Source: Chitinophaga pinensis (GTDB lineage Bacteria; Bacteroidota; Bacteroidia; B-17B0; Aurantibacillaceae). Taken from it: a stretch of DNA of 64,000 bases. The notes beneath the pieces are model-generated. The model did not search any database, was not told where the DNA came from, and saw only the letters and a program-made list of their open reading frames with translations. How positions within the stretch are numbered: the stretch's first letter is position 1; each line of letters starts with the position of its first letter. Positions 53,561 to 62,893 of this stretch are shown one piece after another. The stretch lies in the NCBI GenBank assembly GCA_945860225.1, contig CAMAPT010000019.1, positions 1-64,000 on the forward strand. Reading direction: 5' to 3'. Both the position numbers and the translations under genes were made by a program.

Positions 53561-54187
53561 TTGAAACCAGATATTATTGCAAAATATTTCCCAAGCATTT
53601 CTTCAATACAAACACAACAGTTTGAACAGTTGTATGATTTGTATGTATTTTGGAACGCACAAATTAACGTCATTTCGAGAAAAGACATAGACTTATTGTT
53701 TGAACGACATGTCTTACATTCTTTGGGTATTGCAAAAGTAATGCCTTTTAACAAAGGCACTAAAGTGCTTGATGTTGGTTGTGGTGGAGGATTTCCGGGT
53801 ATTCCGCTAGCCATTATGTTTCCTGAATCTACGTTTCATTTGGTTGACTCTATCGGTAAAAAAATAAAAGTAGTAACTGAGGTTGCTAAATCCATTGGAT
53901 TAGTTAATTTGACTGCTCAACATGAACGCGCTGAAAAAATTCAGGATAAATACCATTTTATAGTCAGTAGAGCGGTTACTGAATTTCCTGTTTTTTATAG
54001 TTGGATTCATAAAAAAATACTGAAAGATAATTTTAATGAGTTGTCAAATGGCATTCTTTATTTAAAAGGAGGTGATTTGCGAGAAGAATTTGGACATCAT
54101 TTCGATAAGGCCGTTTTTTATGATTTGAAAAAATATTTCGAGGAAGAGTTTTTTGAAACTAAAAAAGTAGTTTATTACAAACTTTAG
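53561..54187 (+). CDS. rsmG: 16S rRNA (guanine527-N7)-methyltransferase
   Basis: 208 residues from TTG. SAM-binding motif VLDVGCGGGFPGIPLAIMFP (about 68-87), HLVDSIGKK and VSRAV are the RsmG signature. It modifies G527 of 16S rRNA; loss of it is a known route to low-level streptomycin resistance in other bacteria. Confidence 0.94.
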   Translation: MKPDIIAKYFPSISSIQTQQFEQLYDLYVFWNAQINVISRKDIDLLFERHVLHSLGIAKVMPFNKGTKVLDVGCGGGFPGIPLAIMFPESTFHLVDSIGKKIKVVTEVAKSIGLVNLTAQHERAEKIQDKYHFIVSRAVTEFPVFYSWIHKKILKDNFNELSNGILYLKGGDLREEFGHHFDKAVFYDLKKYFEEEFFETKKVVYYKL

Positions 54188-54314
54188 AAGTTTTAAACTG
54201 TTTTGGCTTGAGAAATCAATTGTTCAATTAGTTTTTTTATAAATGTTAATGGTTTATTTTTTAATAAAATAATACATTTTCAAATCCATTAGTTTAAACT
54301 AAAAAAATTACAAC

Positions 54315-55082
54315 ATGCATACAAATTTATTATTGAAACAATTAAGCGACTCATTAGAGCAGTTAATAAACATTATTGAAACTTTTCAAAAGCAGGATAA
54401 TTCAGATTTTGCCATCATAGAGAAGTTACATGCATCTTTGGCAAATAGCAGCAAGTTGACATCTACTCTTTTGGTTTTAAACGAGCAAGACTTAGTTGTT
54501 GAAACTCCTTCAGTTAGAGAAGAATCTAAGGAAATCCAGGTAGATAATTTAGATTTCATGATAGAGCCTGTGTTTGAAATTGAAAATAATAGCGAAAAAG
54601 AATTGACTGTTCCAATAACTATTGTTGAAATAACTGAATCTTTGGAAGAGGCCACTGGCATTAAACCAATCATTGAACATGAAGAGGTAAAAGAGGTAAA
54701 GACTCATGAACAAGAGTTAGTTATTGAATCAGAATATGTGTCGACAGTAATCGATGTATCTACTACAGATATATCTAAAGAGCATGAACCAGTTTCGGCT
54801 ATTTTAACGGAAAGTGAACTGCAGCTGGTAGCAGAAGAAAAATCATTACAGAAAGAATTACCTAAAATGGGCATTAGCTTAAATGATAAATTTAGATTTA
54901 TCAACGATTTATTTGCCTCAAATGCCACAGAATATCATATTGCAGTTGAACAAATTAATGCCATTGACTCTTTAAACGATTTAACAAATTACTTAAATGG
55001 TTTGATGACTATTTATGGATGGCAAGAAAATAATGACGTAGTTAAACAGTTTTTTATGTTGGCACGAAAAAGATTTATTTAG
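54315..55082 (+). CDS. uncharacterised protein with conserved C-terminal helical region
   Basis: 255 residues, not recognised as a named family. Residues 1-55 form a helix-rich start. Residues 60-185 are acidic and low in complexity, with many Glu/Val/Ile/Thr (likely disordered). Residues 190-255 (SLNDKFRFINDLFASNATEY, then LNDLTNYLNGLMTIYGW) form a compact helical domain that I associate with Bacteroidota-specific hypothetical proteins. No signal peptide or membrane segment. It stands between rsmG and an M28 peptidase with its own gap on both sides. Confidence 0.7.
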   Translation: MHTNLLLKQLSDSLEQLINIIETFQKQDNSDFAIIEKLHASLANSSKLTSTLLVLNEQDLVVETPSVREESKEIQVDNLDFMIEPVFEIENNSEKELTVPITIVEITESLEEATGIKPIIEHEEVKEVKTHEQELVIESEYVSTVIDVSTTDISKEHEPVSAILTESELQLVAEEKSLQKELPKMGISLNDKFRFINDLFASNATEYHIAVEQINAIDSLNDLTNYLNGLMTIYGWQENNDVVKQFFMLARKRFI

Positions 55083-55137
55083 GCACAATTTACTTTTTTT
55101 TGTAAATGAAAAAATATTTTCAGATTGAAAGTTAGTT

Positions 55138-56289
55138 ATGATAAAAAAAATCTTACTTTTTTTTATAGGTATTATCTGTCTGAATAATTTCGCTCAGGAC
55201 ACTACATATGCCAGAAAAGTAATTTCTAAATTATCTTCGCCAAAATTCTCGGGAAGAGGTTATGTTCAAAACGGTGTAAACAAAGCGGCTGATTATCTCT
55301 TAAATGAAATGGAACATATAGGGCTTTCAAAAGTTGGAAAGTCCTACACTCAAACGTATTATTTTTCGGTTAATTCTTTTCCAGGCAGGACTTCAGTTCA
55401 TTTAAACGGGAAAAAATTACTTCCCGGTGTTCATTATTTAATCGAACCATCTTCTCCGGCTATTAAAGTCAAATCACGCTTGTTTAAAATTGATAGCCTT
55501 ACTTACCAAACCAAAGATTTTTCATCTAACCAAGCATTAACCATTAAGTTAAAGAAAAAGCTTACGTACAGTGTGGCCACTGATTTGTCAAATGTCACAA
55601 CGATTGATTTACTAAAAGATTCTTTTCCGGGCGAAAAAAATCATATTGAAGTTGATATTGAAAACCGTTTTTTTAAGGCATTTAAATCTCAAAATTTGTG
55701 TGGATATGTTCAAGGAACTCAATTCCCTGATAGCTTTGTGGTTTTTACAGCTCATTACGATCATTTGGGGGCTATGGGAAAAGATGCTTATTTTCCAGGG
55801 GCTAATGATAATGCTAGTGGTGTGAGTATGTTGTTGAATTTAGCTAGGTATTACAAGGCTCATCCTGCTAAATATTCGGTAGTTTTTTTGTTTTTCAGCG
55901 GGGAAGAAGCTGGTTTGTTGGGTTCAAAATATTATTCTGAACATCCTTTATTCCCATTATCTACGATCAAATTTTTAACAAACCTCGATTTATTGGGAAC
56001 AGGAGATGATGGAATCATGGTAGTTAATGCGACGGTTTTTAAACAGCAATTTGATAAATTAAAATTGATTAATGATAATAAAAACTATCTCATACAAATT
56101 AAGCAACGAGGAAAAGCTGCCAATAGCGATCATTATTGGTTTACTGAATTAGGTGTGCCCTGCTTTTTTATATATACCATGGGTGGTATTCAGGCTTATC
56201 ATGATATTTATGATAGGGATAAAACCTTGCCATTAACTAAATACTCAGAGGTATTTAAGCTTTTGGTCGATTTTACTTCATTTCTATAA
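55138..56289 (+). CDS. M28 family metallopeptidase
   Basis: 383 residues. Signal peptide 1-20. The zinc ligands of the M28 aminopeptidase fold are visible in HYDHLG, GANDNASG, SGEEAGLLG, LDLLGTG and AYHDIYD. An extra domain (residues about 75-180) sits between the first helix and the catalytic part. It should release N-terminal amino acids in the periplasm or outside. Confidence 0.9.
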   Translation: MIKKILLFFIGIICLNNFAQDTTYARKVISKLSSPKFSGRGYVQNGVNKAADYLLNEMEHIGLSKVGKSYTQTYYFSVNSFPGRTSVHLNGKKLLPGVHYLIEPSSPAIKVKSRLFKIDSLTYQTKDFSSNQALTIKLKKKLTYSVATDLSNVTTIDLLKDSFPGEKNHIEVDIENRFFKAFKSQNLCGYVQGTQFPDSFVVFTAHYDHLGAMGKDAYFPGANDNASGVSMLLNLARYYKAHPAKYSVVFLFFSGEEAGLLGSKYYSEHPLFPLSTIKFLTNLDLLGTGDDGIMVVNATVFKQQFDKLKLINDNKNYLIQIKQRGKAANSDHYWFTELGVPCFFIYTMGGIQAYHDIYDRDKTLPLTKYSEVFKLLVDFTSFL

Positions 56290-56293
56290 AATG

Positions 56294-57043
56294 CTAAAAT
56301 AAATTTCGGTAATCTTCCAAGCTCATTAAAACATCTGCTCCTGAATACCCTTTAGACTTCGCAATTTTTATTAAGTCTTTGTAGGATGAGACTTTTTCTT
56401 GTTTCTCATTATTCATATTGTATAATATGTAATAAAGCTCTTTTTCTTCGCTATGTTTTGAGGAAATCACTTGTTCAATCAACAAATAATTTTTATCAAA
56501 AGCTATTTTTTGAATATTACTTATGCCTGTTAATTTTTCTCCATTATCATTTTCATCAAAATTGGTAACATTTACCTCATTAAACAATTCCCCATCAGTT
56601 TGATCGTGCATGGCATGAATGGAGTAGGGGTATTTTAAGGGGTAACGGTAATAATCTTTAAACCCCAAATAAGTATAAAATTCTATCGGGTCATTATTCA
56701 GCATAGTAGGTTCCAAATAACTTTTTAATAGTTTAATTTGAGCACCGGATGCTTTTGATTGATATTGGTCTAAGTGTTCTAGTTCCGATAAACTATCTGC
56801 ATAGTTTTCAAACTGTTCAATGGCATGCTCTGAAAAATGTGAAACAGTATTCGCCACTTTTTTTACAGATAATACAACGGAAAACATTAAACCAATTAAA
56901 CCAATAAAAAATAGAATTATCCAAATAAATTTACTCGGTTTGTTGTTAGATAATGCAACTACCCCAAAAATAAGGGCAATAACAGTAATTGTTAGACTAA
57001 TTATGCCAAGTATGATTAATAAAGCAAAATCTAAAAACATCAT
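56294..57043 (-). CDS. uncharacterised membrane protein with two N-terminal segments
   Basis: 249 residues. Two membrane helices (about 5-30 and 37-62) are followed by a soluble, mostly charged domain ending SGADVLMSLEDYRNLF. I do not recognise the family. Its ATG overlaps the stop of the acyl-CoA carboxylase gene by one base, so translation is coupled to it. Confidence 0.75.
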   Translation of the reverse strand: MMFLDFALLIILGIISLTITVIALIFGVVALSNNKPSKFIWIILFFIGLIGLMFSVVLSVKKVANTVSHFSEHAIEQFENYADSLSELEHLDQYQSKASGAQIKLLKSYLEPTMLNNDPIEFYTYLGFKDYYRYPLKYPYSIHAMHDQTDGELFNEVNVTNFDENDNGEKLTGISNIQKIAFDKNYLLIEQVISSKHSEEKELYYILYNMNNEKQEKVSSYKDLIKIAKSKGYSGADVLMSLEDYRNLF

Positions 57044-58587
57044 TATAAAGGAATATTACCGTGTTTCTTTTTAGGCAATTTGTCAACTTTATTTTCTAAC
57101 ATTTTGAACGCACGAATTAATTTTTCTCGTGTTTGTTCAGGCTTAATCACTTCATCAATAAATCCTCTTTCTGCTGCACGGTATGGGTTGGCAAATAGCA
57201 TTTGGTATTCAGCTTCTTTTTCCTTCCATTTGTCTTCTTTATTTTCAGAAGATGCAATTTCGTTTTTAAATATGATTTCAGCGGCTCCTTTTGCGCCCAT
57301 TACTGCAATTTCAGCACTTGGCCAAGCGTAATTCATATCGGCACCTATATGTTTACTATTCATTACGTCATAAGCGCCTCCGTATGCTTTTCTGGTAATT
57401 ACCGTAATTCTAGGCACTGTGGCTTCACTAAATGCATATAGTAATTTAGCACCGTTGGTAATAATGGCATTCCATTCCTGATCGGTGCCTGGTAAAAATC
57501 CTGGAACATCTTCAAATACTAATAATGGAATATTGAAACAATCGCAAAATCTTACAAAACGTGCCGCTTTGGTAGATGAATGAATATCTAAAACACCGGC
57601 TAGAACAGCGGGTTGATTGGCTACAATTCCAATGGAACGGCCTGCCAAACGAGCAAAACCAACTACAATGTTTTCTGCGAAATGTTTGTGTATTTCAAAA
57701 AAGCTGTTGTCATCAATAACTTTTTCAATAATTTCCCTGATATCATATGGTTGGTTCGCATTATCTGGAATAATGGTATTTAATTCAGGTCTAGATTCCG
57801 AACCTGTATGATTATACGCTAACCTAGGCGCGTCTTCTTCACAATTTTGCGGAATATAGCTTAGTAGTTGCTTGATGTAATTAATAGCTTCTAGTTCATT
57901 GGCACAGGCAAAATGAGTCACCCCACTTTTTGAGGCATGTGTCATAGCCCCTCCGAGTTCTTCTGACGTCACTTCTTCGTGTGTAACCGTTTTAACGACA
58001 TTGGGGCCAGTTACAAACATATAGCTGGTTTGCTCAACCATTAATATAAAATCAGTCATAGCCGGACTATATACCGCACCTCCGGCACATGGCCCCATTA
58101 TGGCAGATAACTGGGGAATAACACCGCTAGCTCTCACATTACGATAAAAAATATCGGCATAACCACCTAAGGATACAACACCTTCTTGAATTCGAGCCCC
58201 GCCACTGTCATTTAAACCAATGAATGGTGCGCCATTTTTCATAGCCAAATCCATGACTTTACATATTTTTTCGGCATGTGTTTCAGATAATGATCCACCA
58301 AAAACAGTAAAGTCTTGAGAAAACACATAAACTAATCTGCCAGATATAGTTCCGTAGCCGGTTACTACACCATCACCCAAATATTGTTCATTCTCAAGTC
58401 CAAAATCTTTGCTACGATGTGTCACTAGCATTCCAATTTCCTCAAAGCTGCCTTCATCTAATAAAAAATGCAATCGTTCACGAGCCGTTAATTTACCTTT
58501 CTTATGTTGACTGTCAATGCGTTTTTGACCACCCCCTAAAAGAGCTTCGGCTTGTTTTTGTTCAAGTAGCGATATTTTTGAATTCAT
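57043..58587 (-). CDS. acyl-CoA (propionyl-CoA) carboxylase beta subunit
   Basis: 514 residues, the carboxyltransferase half of biotin-dependent acyl-CoA carboxylases. The N-terminal part has [20 protein letters not shown] and [19 protein letters not shown]; the acyl-CoA and carboxybiotin oxyanion sites are [19 protein letters not shown] and [20 protein letters not shown]. Propionyl-CoA is the likeliest substrate; a biotin-carboxylase subunit is not in the window. The same fold serves methylmalonyl-CoA decarboxylases, which cannot be excluded. Confidence 0.9.
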   Translation of the reverse strand: MNSKISLLEQKQAEALLGGGQKRIDSQHKKGKLTARERLHFLLDEGSFEEIGMLVTHRSKDFGLENEQYLGDGVVTGYGTISGRLVYVFSQDFTVFGGSLSETHAEKICKVMDLAMKNGAPFIGLNDSGGARIQEGVVSLGGYADIFYRNVRASGVIPQLSAIMGPCAGGAVYSPAMTDFILMVEQTSYMFVTGPNVVKTVTHEEVTSEELGGAMTHASKSGVTHFACANELEAINYIKQLLSYIPQNCEEDAPRLAYNHTGSESRPELNTIIPDNANQPYDIREIIEKVIDDNSFFEIHKHFAENIVVGFARLAGRSIGIVANQPAVLAGVLDIHSSTKAARFVRFCDCFNIPLLVFEDVPGFLPGTDQEWNAIITNGAKLLYAFSEATVPRITVITRKAYGGAYDVMNSKHIGADMNYAWPSAEIAVMGAKGAAEIIFKNEIASSENKEDKWKEKEAEYQMLFANPYRAAERGFIDEVIKPEQTREKLIRAFKMLENKVDKLPKKKHGNIPL

Positions 58588-58682
58588 GTGTTATTTTTTG
58601 ACTTTGAATTTAAAATAGATAGGTTGATATTTTAAAGCTAAATAGCGTTTTGTGAATAAATGATTAGGTTCACAAGGAACCG

Positions 58683-59927
58683 TTATGTTTTATTAGAATT
58701 TGGAAATGGTTTTTTCTTAAATCCTTGTTTTTGTTTTTTTTGTCCACGGAAAGGTTTGTTTTGTTTTTTCTTGTTGGCTTCAGGGTCGTATTCAGGGCCT
58801 TTACCAAATTCTTCAGGTATTGCCACTTTCATCACATCCATACCCATCAAGGCTTCTATTTGGCCAAAACGCGGTTGATCTTTTTCATTGATAAAGGTAA
58901 TTGCTACACCTTCTTTAGCAGCTCTCGCCGTTCTTCCAATACGATGAATATAATCTTCGGGATCGGGAGGCACATCATAATTTACAACTAATGAAATACC
59001 TTCTACATCAATTCCTCTTGATAAAATATCTGTACCGATTAAAATTCGTAGGCGTTTCGCTTTAAAATCTCTCATAATTTCTTCACGCTCTGATTGTTCT
59101 AAATCAGATGAAAATCCTTTAACGGAGTAATTCAAGTTTTTAAACGTATGAGCCAGTTCTTTGACTTTTTCTTTAGTAGATGAAAAAATGATAACAGACG
59201 AAAAATCTTCGTTTTTTAAAATTTCTTTCAGTAATTTTTCTTTTTGTTGGTCATAAACAACATAAGCTTGTTGCACAATACCAGCGGCAGGTTTGGAAAT
59301 AGCAATATTTATCGACTCGTGTTGGTGCAACAGTTGGGCGGCTAGTGTTCTGATTTTTGGAGCCATAGTTGCCGAAAACATAATGGTTTGACGTTTTTTG
59401 GGGATATGTTTCAAGATGGTTTTAATGTCATCCGAAAAACCCATGTCTAACATTCGGTCAGCTTCATCTAAAATTAAATGTTCGATGGTGTTAAAATTAA
59501 CATCGCCGGATTGAAGTAATGCGATTAAACGACCAGGAGTTGCAATCACGATATCGACTCCTTCTCTTAAGGCCTTAGCTTGTCTTTCCCATGCCACACC
59601 ATCATTTCCACCATAAATTCCAATAGAACTCACGTTACAAAAGTATGCCATGCCTTCAATTTGTTGATCAATTTGAAGAACTAATTCACGTGTGGGGGCA
59701 ATAATGAGTGTGTTAATTCCTTTTTTATTTGTTTTAATGATTTTGTCAATCACAGGTAAAACAAAGGCAGCAGTTTTTCCAGTGCCGGTTTGAGCACAAG
59801 CAATTAAATCTTTTCCTGCTTGTATTACTGGAATTGCTTGTTGTTGAATGGGCGTTGGCATCTTATACCCCATTGAAAACAAACCATCCAATAAAGTTTG
59901 ATCGAAATTAAAATCCTGAAATATCAA
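58683..59927 (-). CDS. DEAD-box ATP-dependent RNA helicase
   Basis: 414 residues. Q motif (FSMGYKMPTPIQQQAIP), motif I AQTGTGKTAAF, Ia PTRELVLQ, II DEAD, III SAT and VI HRIGRTARA are intact across two RecA domains (about 1-210 and 220-370). The Lys/Gln-rich tail (about 375-414) binds RNA in the RhlE/CsdA-like group. It probably remodels rRNA or mRNA, often in the cold. Confidence 0.95.
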   Translation of the reverse strand: MIFQDFNFDQTLLDGLFSMGYKMPTPIQQQAIPVIQAGKDLIACAQTGTGKTAAFVLPVIDKIIKTNKKGINTLIIAPTRELVLQIDQQIEGMAYFCNVSSIGIYGGNDGVAWERQAKALREGVDIVIATPGRLIALLQSGDVNFNTIEHLILDEADRMLDMGFSDDIKTILKHIPKKRQTIMFSATMAPKIRTLAAQLLHQHESINIAISKPAAGIVQQAYVVYDQQKEKLLKEILKNEDFSSVIIFSSTKEKVKELAHTFKNLNYSVKGFSSDLEQSEREEIMRDFKAKRLRILIGTDILSRGIDVEGISLVVNYDVPPDPEDYIHRIGRTARAAKEGVAITFINEKDQPRFGQIEALMGMDVMKVAIPEEFGKGPEYDPEANKKKQNKPFRGQKKQKQGFKKKPFPNSNKT

Positions 59928-60088
59928 AAGAGTTATATGTTAAATGATTGAAATAGTTTGCCTCTAATTTACTACTTTTAAAGCAATTATATGAAACTGT
60001 TATACGAATCATATTAAAAGATCGATTGGGCTCAAATCGTAGTTAGATATTTGGAAGTTGAATTTTTATAAAAAAATCGGGTATCAAA

Positions 60089-60796
60089 ATGTATTGGCTA
60101 AAGACACCGAATATTTCTACTGTTCATGGTTTTTCTACTAGAAATGGAGGAGTTTCTCCGCATCCTTTTTCAAGTTTAAATTTGGGTGGACCCGATGATT
60201 TGCCTGAACATATTAATGAAAACAGAAGACGGGCACTAGGCGATTTAAACATAGACATGACTCAAGTGTCGTATTTGAATCAAGTGCATAGTAATCATGT
60301 TTGTGAGGCTCGGGTAGGAAAACAAACAGGCGATGCTTTGGTAACTAATAAAAAACAGCTTGCTATTGCCGTTGGTGCGGCAGATTGTTATCCTATATTG
60401 TTTTATGATGCTAAAAACCAGGTTATTGGAGCTGCTCATTGCGGATGGAGAGGAACGGTGGCTAAAATAGTGAAATGTACAATAGATTGTATGGTTAGCT
60501 TTGGGGCAGAGGTTTCTCAAATTCAAATGGCTATAGGACAAGGAATTTGTAAGGAGCAGTATGAAGTGAGTGAAGACGTTATTTTAAAATTTAAAGAAAA
60601 TGGTTTTACTTCTAATTGTTGGGAAAATAGACAGCTCGATTTATTACAGGCCAATCGTTTTGTAGCTCTTGAAACCGGAATAAAATCTGAGCATATCTGG
60701 AGTATGAATCGTTGTACCTCAGAACCCGATTTTTTTTCGTACAGAAGAGATCAAGGAAAAACCGGACGCATGTGGGGTATTATCATGTTAAAATAA
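60089..60796 (+). CDS. pgeF: purine nucleoside phosphorylase-like peptidoglycan editing factor PgeF (YfiH/laccase domain)
   Basis: 235 residues. The metal-binding and active-site residues of the family are in QVHSNHV, GAADCYPI and AAHCGWRGTV. The family hydrolyses or phosphorolyses purine nucleosides and prevents wrong amino acids in peptidoglycan. It starts 292 bases before... the downstream small membrane-protein gene begins 56 bases after its stop. Confidence 0.9.
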   Translation: MYWLKTPNISTVHGFSTRNGGVSPHPFSSLNLGGPDDLPEHINENRRRALGDLNIDMTQVSYLNQVHSNHVCEARVGKQTGDALVTNKKQLAIAVGAADCYPILFYDAKNQVIGAAHCGWRGTVAKIVKCTIDCMVSFGAEVSQIQMAIGQGICKEQYEVSEDVILKFKENGFTSNCWENRQLDLLQANRFVALETGIKSEHIWSMNRCTSEPDFFSYRRDQGKTGRMWGIIMLK

Positions 60797-60852
60797 AACG
60801 TAACTTTGTTGCTCTAAAATTGTTCTTCTAACCTTTATTATGTCTTATAAAC

Positions 60853-61113
60853 ATGAAAAAAAACTATTTCATATTGTTTATTTTATTGGTTTTATTGTTA
60901 TTGCCTAATATCACAGATGCACAGTGCGCTATGTGTAAAGCGAGTGTAGAGAGTAGTCAAGGGCAAAAAAATTCGGTTGCAGGAGGTATTAATCAAGGTA
61001 TTTTGTACTTAATGGCAGTACCTTATTTACTATTAGCTTTTATTTTCCGGAAACAAATTGTTACTGTTTGGAAATTAATTAGAAATAAACCCGTGCCAGA
61101 AGAGGATTTATAA
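60853..61113 (+). CDS. small membrane protein with CAMC motif
   Basis: 86 residues. Signal peptide or anchor 1-23 ending DAQ, then CAMCKASVES: a CxxC pair directly after the cleavage site. A short linker follows, and one membrane helix (about 50-70) precedes a basic cytoplasmic tail. Not in a named family I can cite. The CxxC pair could bind a metal or heme, or act in thiol chemistry in the periplasm. Convergent with bshC, ending four bases before its stop. Confidence 0.75.
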   Translation: MKKNYFILFILLVLLLLPNITDAQCAMCKASVESSQGQKNSVAGGINQGILYLMAVPYLLLAFIFRKQIVTVWKLIRNKPVPEEDL

Positions 61114-61117
61114 TTAT

Positions 61118-62719
61118 TTACACCTCTTTTAATATAGTATATTCGAAATTAATTAAGTCATAATCTAATAACTTGATAAGTTCAGTTATAAATTCCTTAC
61201 CGAATTTTGAATAATACATACTGAAATTATCGTGACGTTCTTGAGGTAAATTTTTGGGAAATAATTTGTCTTTTAATGCCCAAATTTGTTGAATATCGGT
61301 GTCTGATTTTTGTTTTAAAGCTCTGTTTATTTTTTGTTCTATGATGGATATTCCATTCATCGTTTTTTGTTTCTCGGCCTCTGTGGTTCCTATTAATGAT
61401 TTATCAATGTTTGAAACCGTTTCCAAAATGGATTCGTATAGCCTAACAAGTTCTTGTTTAGTATCGTTCAATTTAACGTCTTGATGTTGATGTTTAATGA
61501 GTTGTTTAACCAAGGTGTCACCATCTTCAAAAACAGCTTTTGTGTCAAAATTCAATTTCTGAATTTTAGATTGGCTGTTTTTGTCTATTATCATCACGAA
61601 ATGTCTAGGCATTAATATCGGAAAATGAATTCCAAAATGATTAAACATTGCTTTGTATTCTAGCCAATAAGCAATTTCTCCTGGTCCGCCTACATAACAA
61701 ATGTTAGGTAAAATTTTTTGTTGGTAGAGAGGGCGCAATACGACATTCGGACTCAATTTATCCGATGAATTATCTATGAAATGTTTCATCTCTTCTTCCG
61801 AAAAACAAATATTGGAGTTTAACACCTTGTATGTATCTTCTTGTTTTTCAATGCGTTCTCTTACTTGATGCTCTTTGTAAAAAACATTGATGGGACGGGG
61901 AGTTACTTGTATGGAATAGTTTTTCTTAAGTTCAGTAATAGAGTTATTTACCATTTTAAACGAACTGTTTTCAAAAACATCTGCATTAAATTCCTTTTTA
62001 AATAAGTGTTTTAAATCACAATCATTACCGTCTACAATAACAATTCCATAATCTCCAAAAAGGGCATTCACTAAAAAGCGAGTGGCATCTGCTAGGTTGT
62101 GATGTTTGAGATATGCATCTTCAAATAGTTGAATCAGCGAATTAGATGATGTGTTTTCGCCAAGTATGAGTTTTAACTCCGCAATTGCTGATTTGATTTC
62201 TTTAGTGTCAAATTCTCCCACGCATCCTTTTTGGGTAGTATCCCACGTTATTTTTTTACCATATACGTGGGTATGATTAATTTCGTCGAAGTCGTGGTCT
62301 TCGCTTGCCATCCAGTAGACTGGAACAAATTTCTTGTCAGGAAATTTTTGATGTAATGTCTTGCACAGATTGAGGGTACTGATAATTTTATAAATAAAAT
62401 ACAATGGACCGGTAAATAAGCAAAGCTGATGACCTGTTGTTATTGTGTAAGTCGATGTTTGTTCTAATAAATTAATATTAGTTTGAGAGGCCACACTGGT
62501 ATTTGAAATTTGGTTAGCTTGTTTTTGTAGGGCTTTAACTAAAACCGACCGGTTGATGTAGTCGAATGTCTGTTTTTGCATATATGCATCAAAATCATCC
62601 CATTTAATGTGTTGCTCATAAAAAGGTTTAATATTTTCTGATTGTGTTAAATAATCATTAAATAAATCTGAAAACAGTGAGGTTGATTCGACAGAAATGG
62701 TATGTTTTGAAAATAGCAT
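61118..62719 (-). CDS. bshC: bacillithiol biosynthesis cysteine-adding enzyme BshC
   Basis: 533 residues from ATG at 62719; a TTG six bases upstream is the only alternative. BshC adds cysteine to glucosaminyl-malate, the last step to bacillithiol. A Rossmann-like core (TTGHQLCLFTGPLYFIYKI and YWMASEDHDFDEINHT) and a long C-terminal coiled coil (about 370-470) are typical. It shows that the organism keeps a bacillithiol pool fed by the cysteine locus 27 kb upstream. Confidence 0.92.
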   Translation of the reverse strand: MLFSKHTISVESTSLFSDLFNDYLTQSENIKPFYEQHIKWDDFDAYMQKQTFDYINRSVLVKALQKQANQISNTSVASQTNINLLEQTSTYTITTGHQLCLFTGPLYFIYKIISTLNLCKTLHQKFPDKKFVPVYWMASEDHDFDEINHTHVYGKKITWDTTQKGCVGEFDTKEIKSAIAELKLILGENTSSNSLIQLFEDAYLKHHNLADATRFLVNALFGDYGIVIVDGNDCDLKHLFKKEFNADVFENSSFKMVNNSITELKKNYSIQVTPRPINVFYKEHQVRERIEKQEDTYKVLNSNICFSEEEMKHFIDNSSDKLSPNVVLRPLYQQKILPNICYVGGPGEIAYWLEYKAMFNHFGIHFPILMPRHFVMIIDKNSQSKIQKLNFDTKAVFEDGDTLVKQLIKHQHQDVKLNDTKQELVRLYESILETVSNIDKSLIGTTEAEKQKTMNGISIIEQKINRALKQKSDTDIQQIWALKDKLFPKNLPQERHDNFSMYYSKFGKEFITELIKLLDYDLINFEYTILKEV

Positions 62720-62808
62720 CAGCAAATGTATCTTTTTTTAAATTTCTGATAAATGTCAGTTCTCTTTTTTATAGTAAAAATGTGAAATCAAATCAAGCAA
62801 TTAATTGT

Positions 62809-62816
62809 TATATTTG
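62809..62816 (+). promoter_or_regulatory. -7 box of the response regulator-PP2C gene
   Basis: TATATTTG, exact TAnnTTTG, 78 bases before the ATG. No clear -33 TTG. Confidence 0.4.
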
Positions 62817-62893
62817 AGCTTGGCTGAATAGGAATTTTAAATATCTGTTTGGTATTTAATAGAGAATATATAAAATAGTTTCATCGGTTATAC

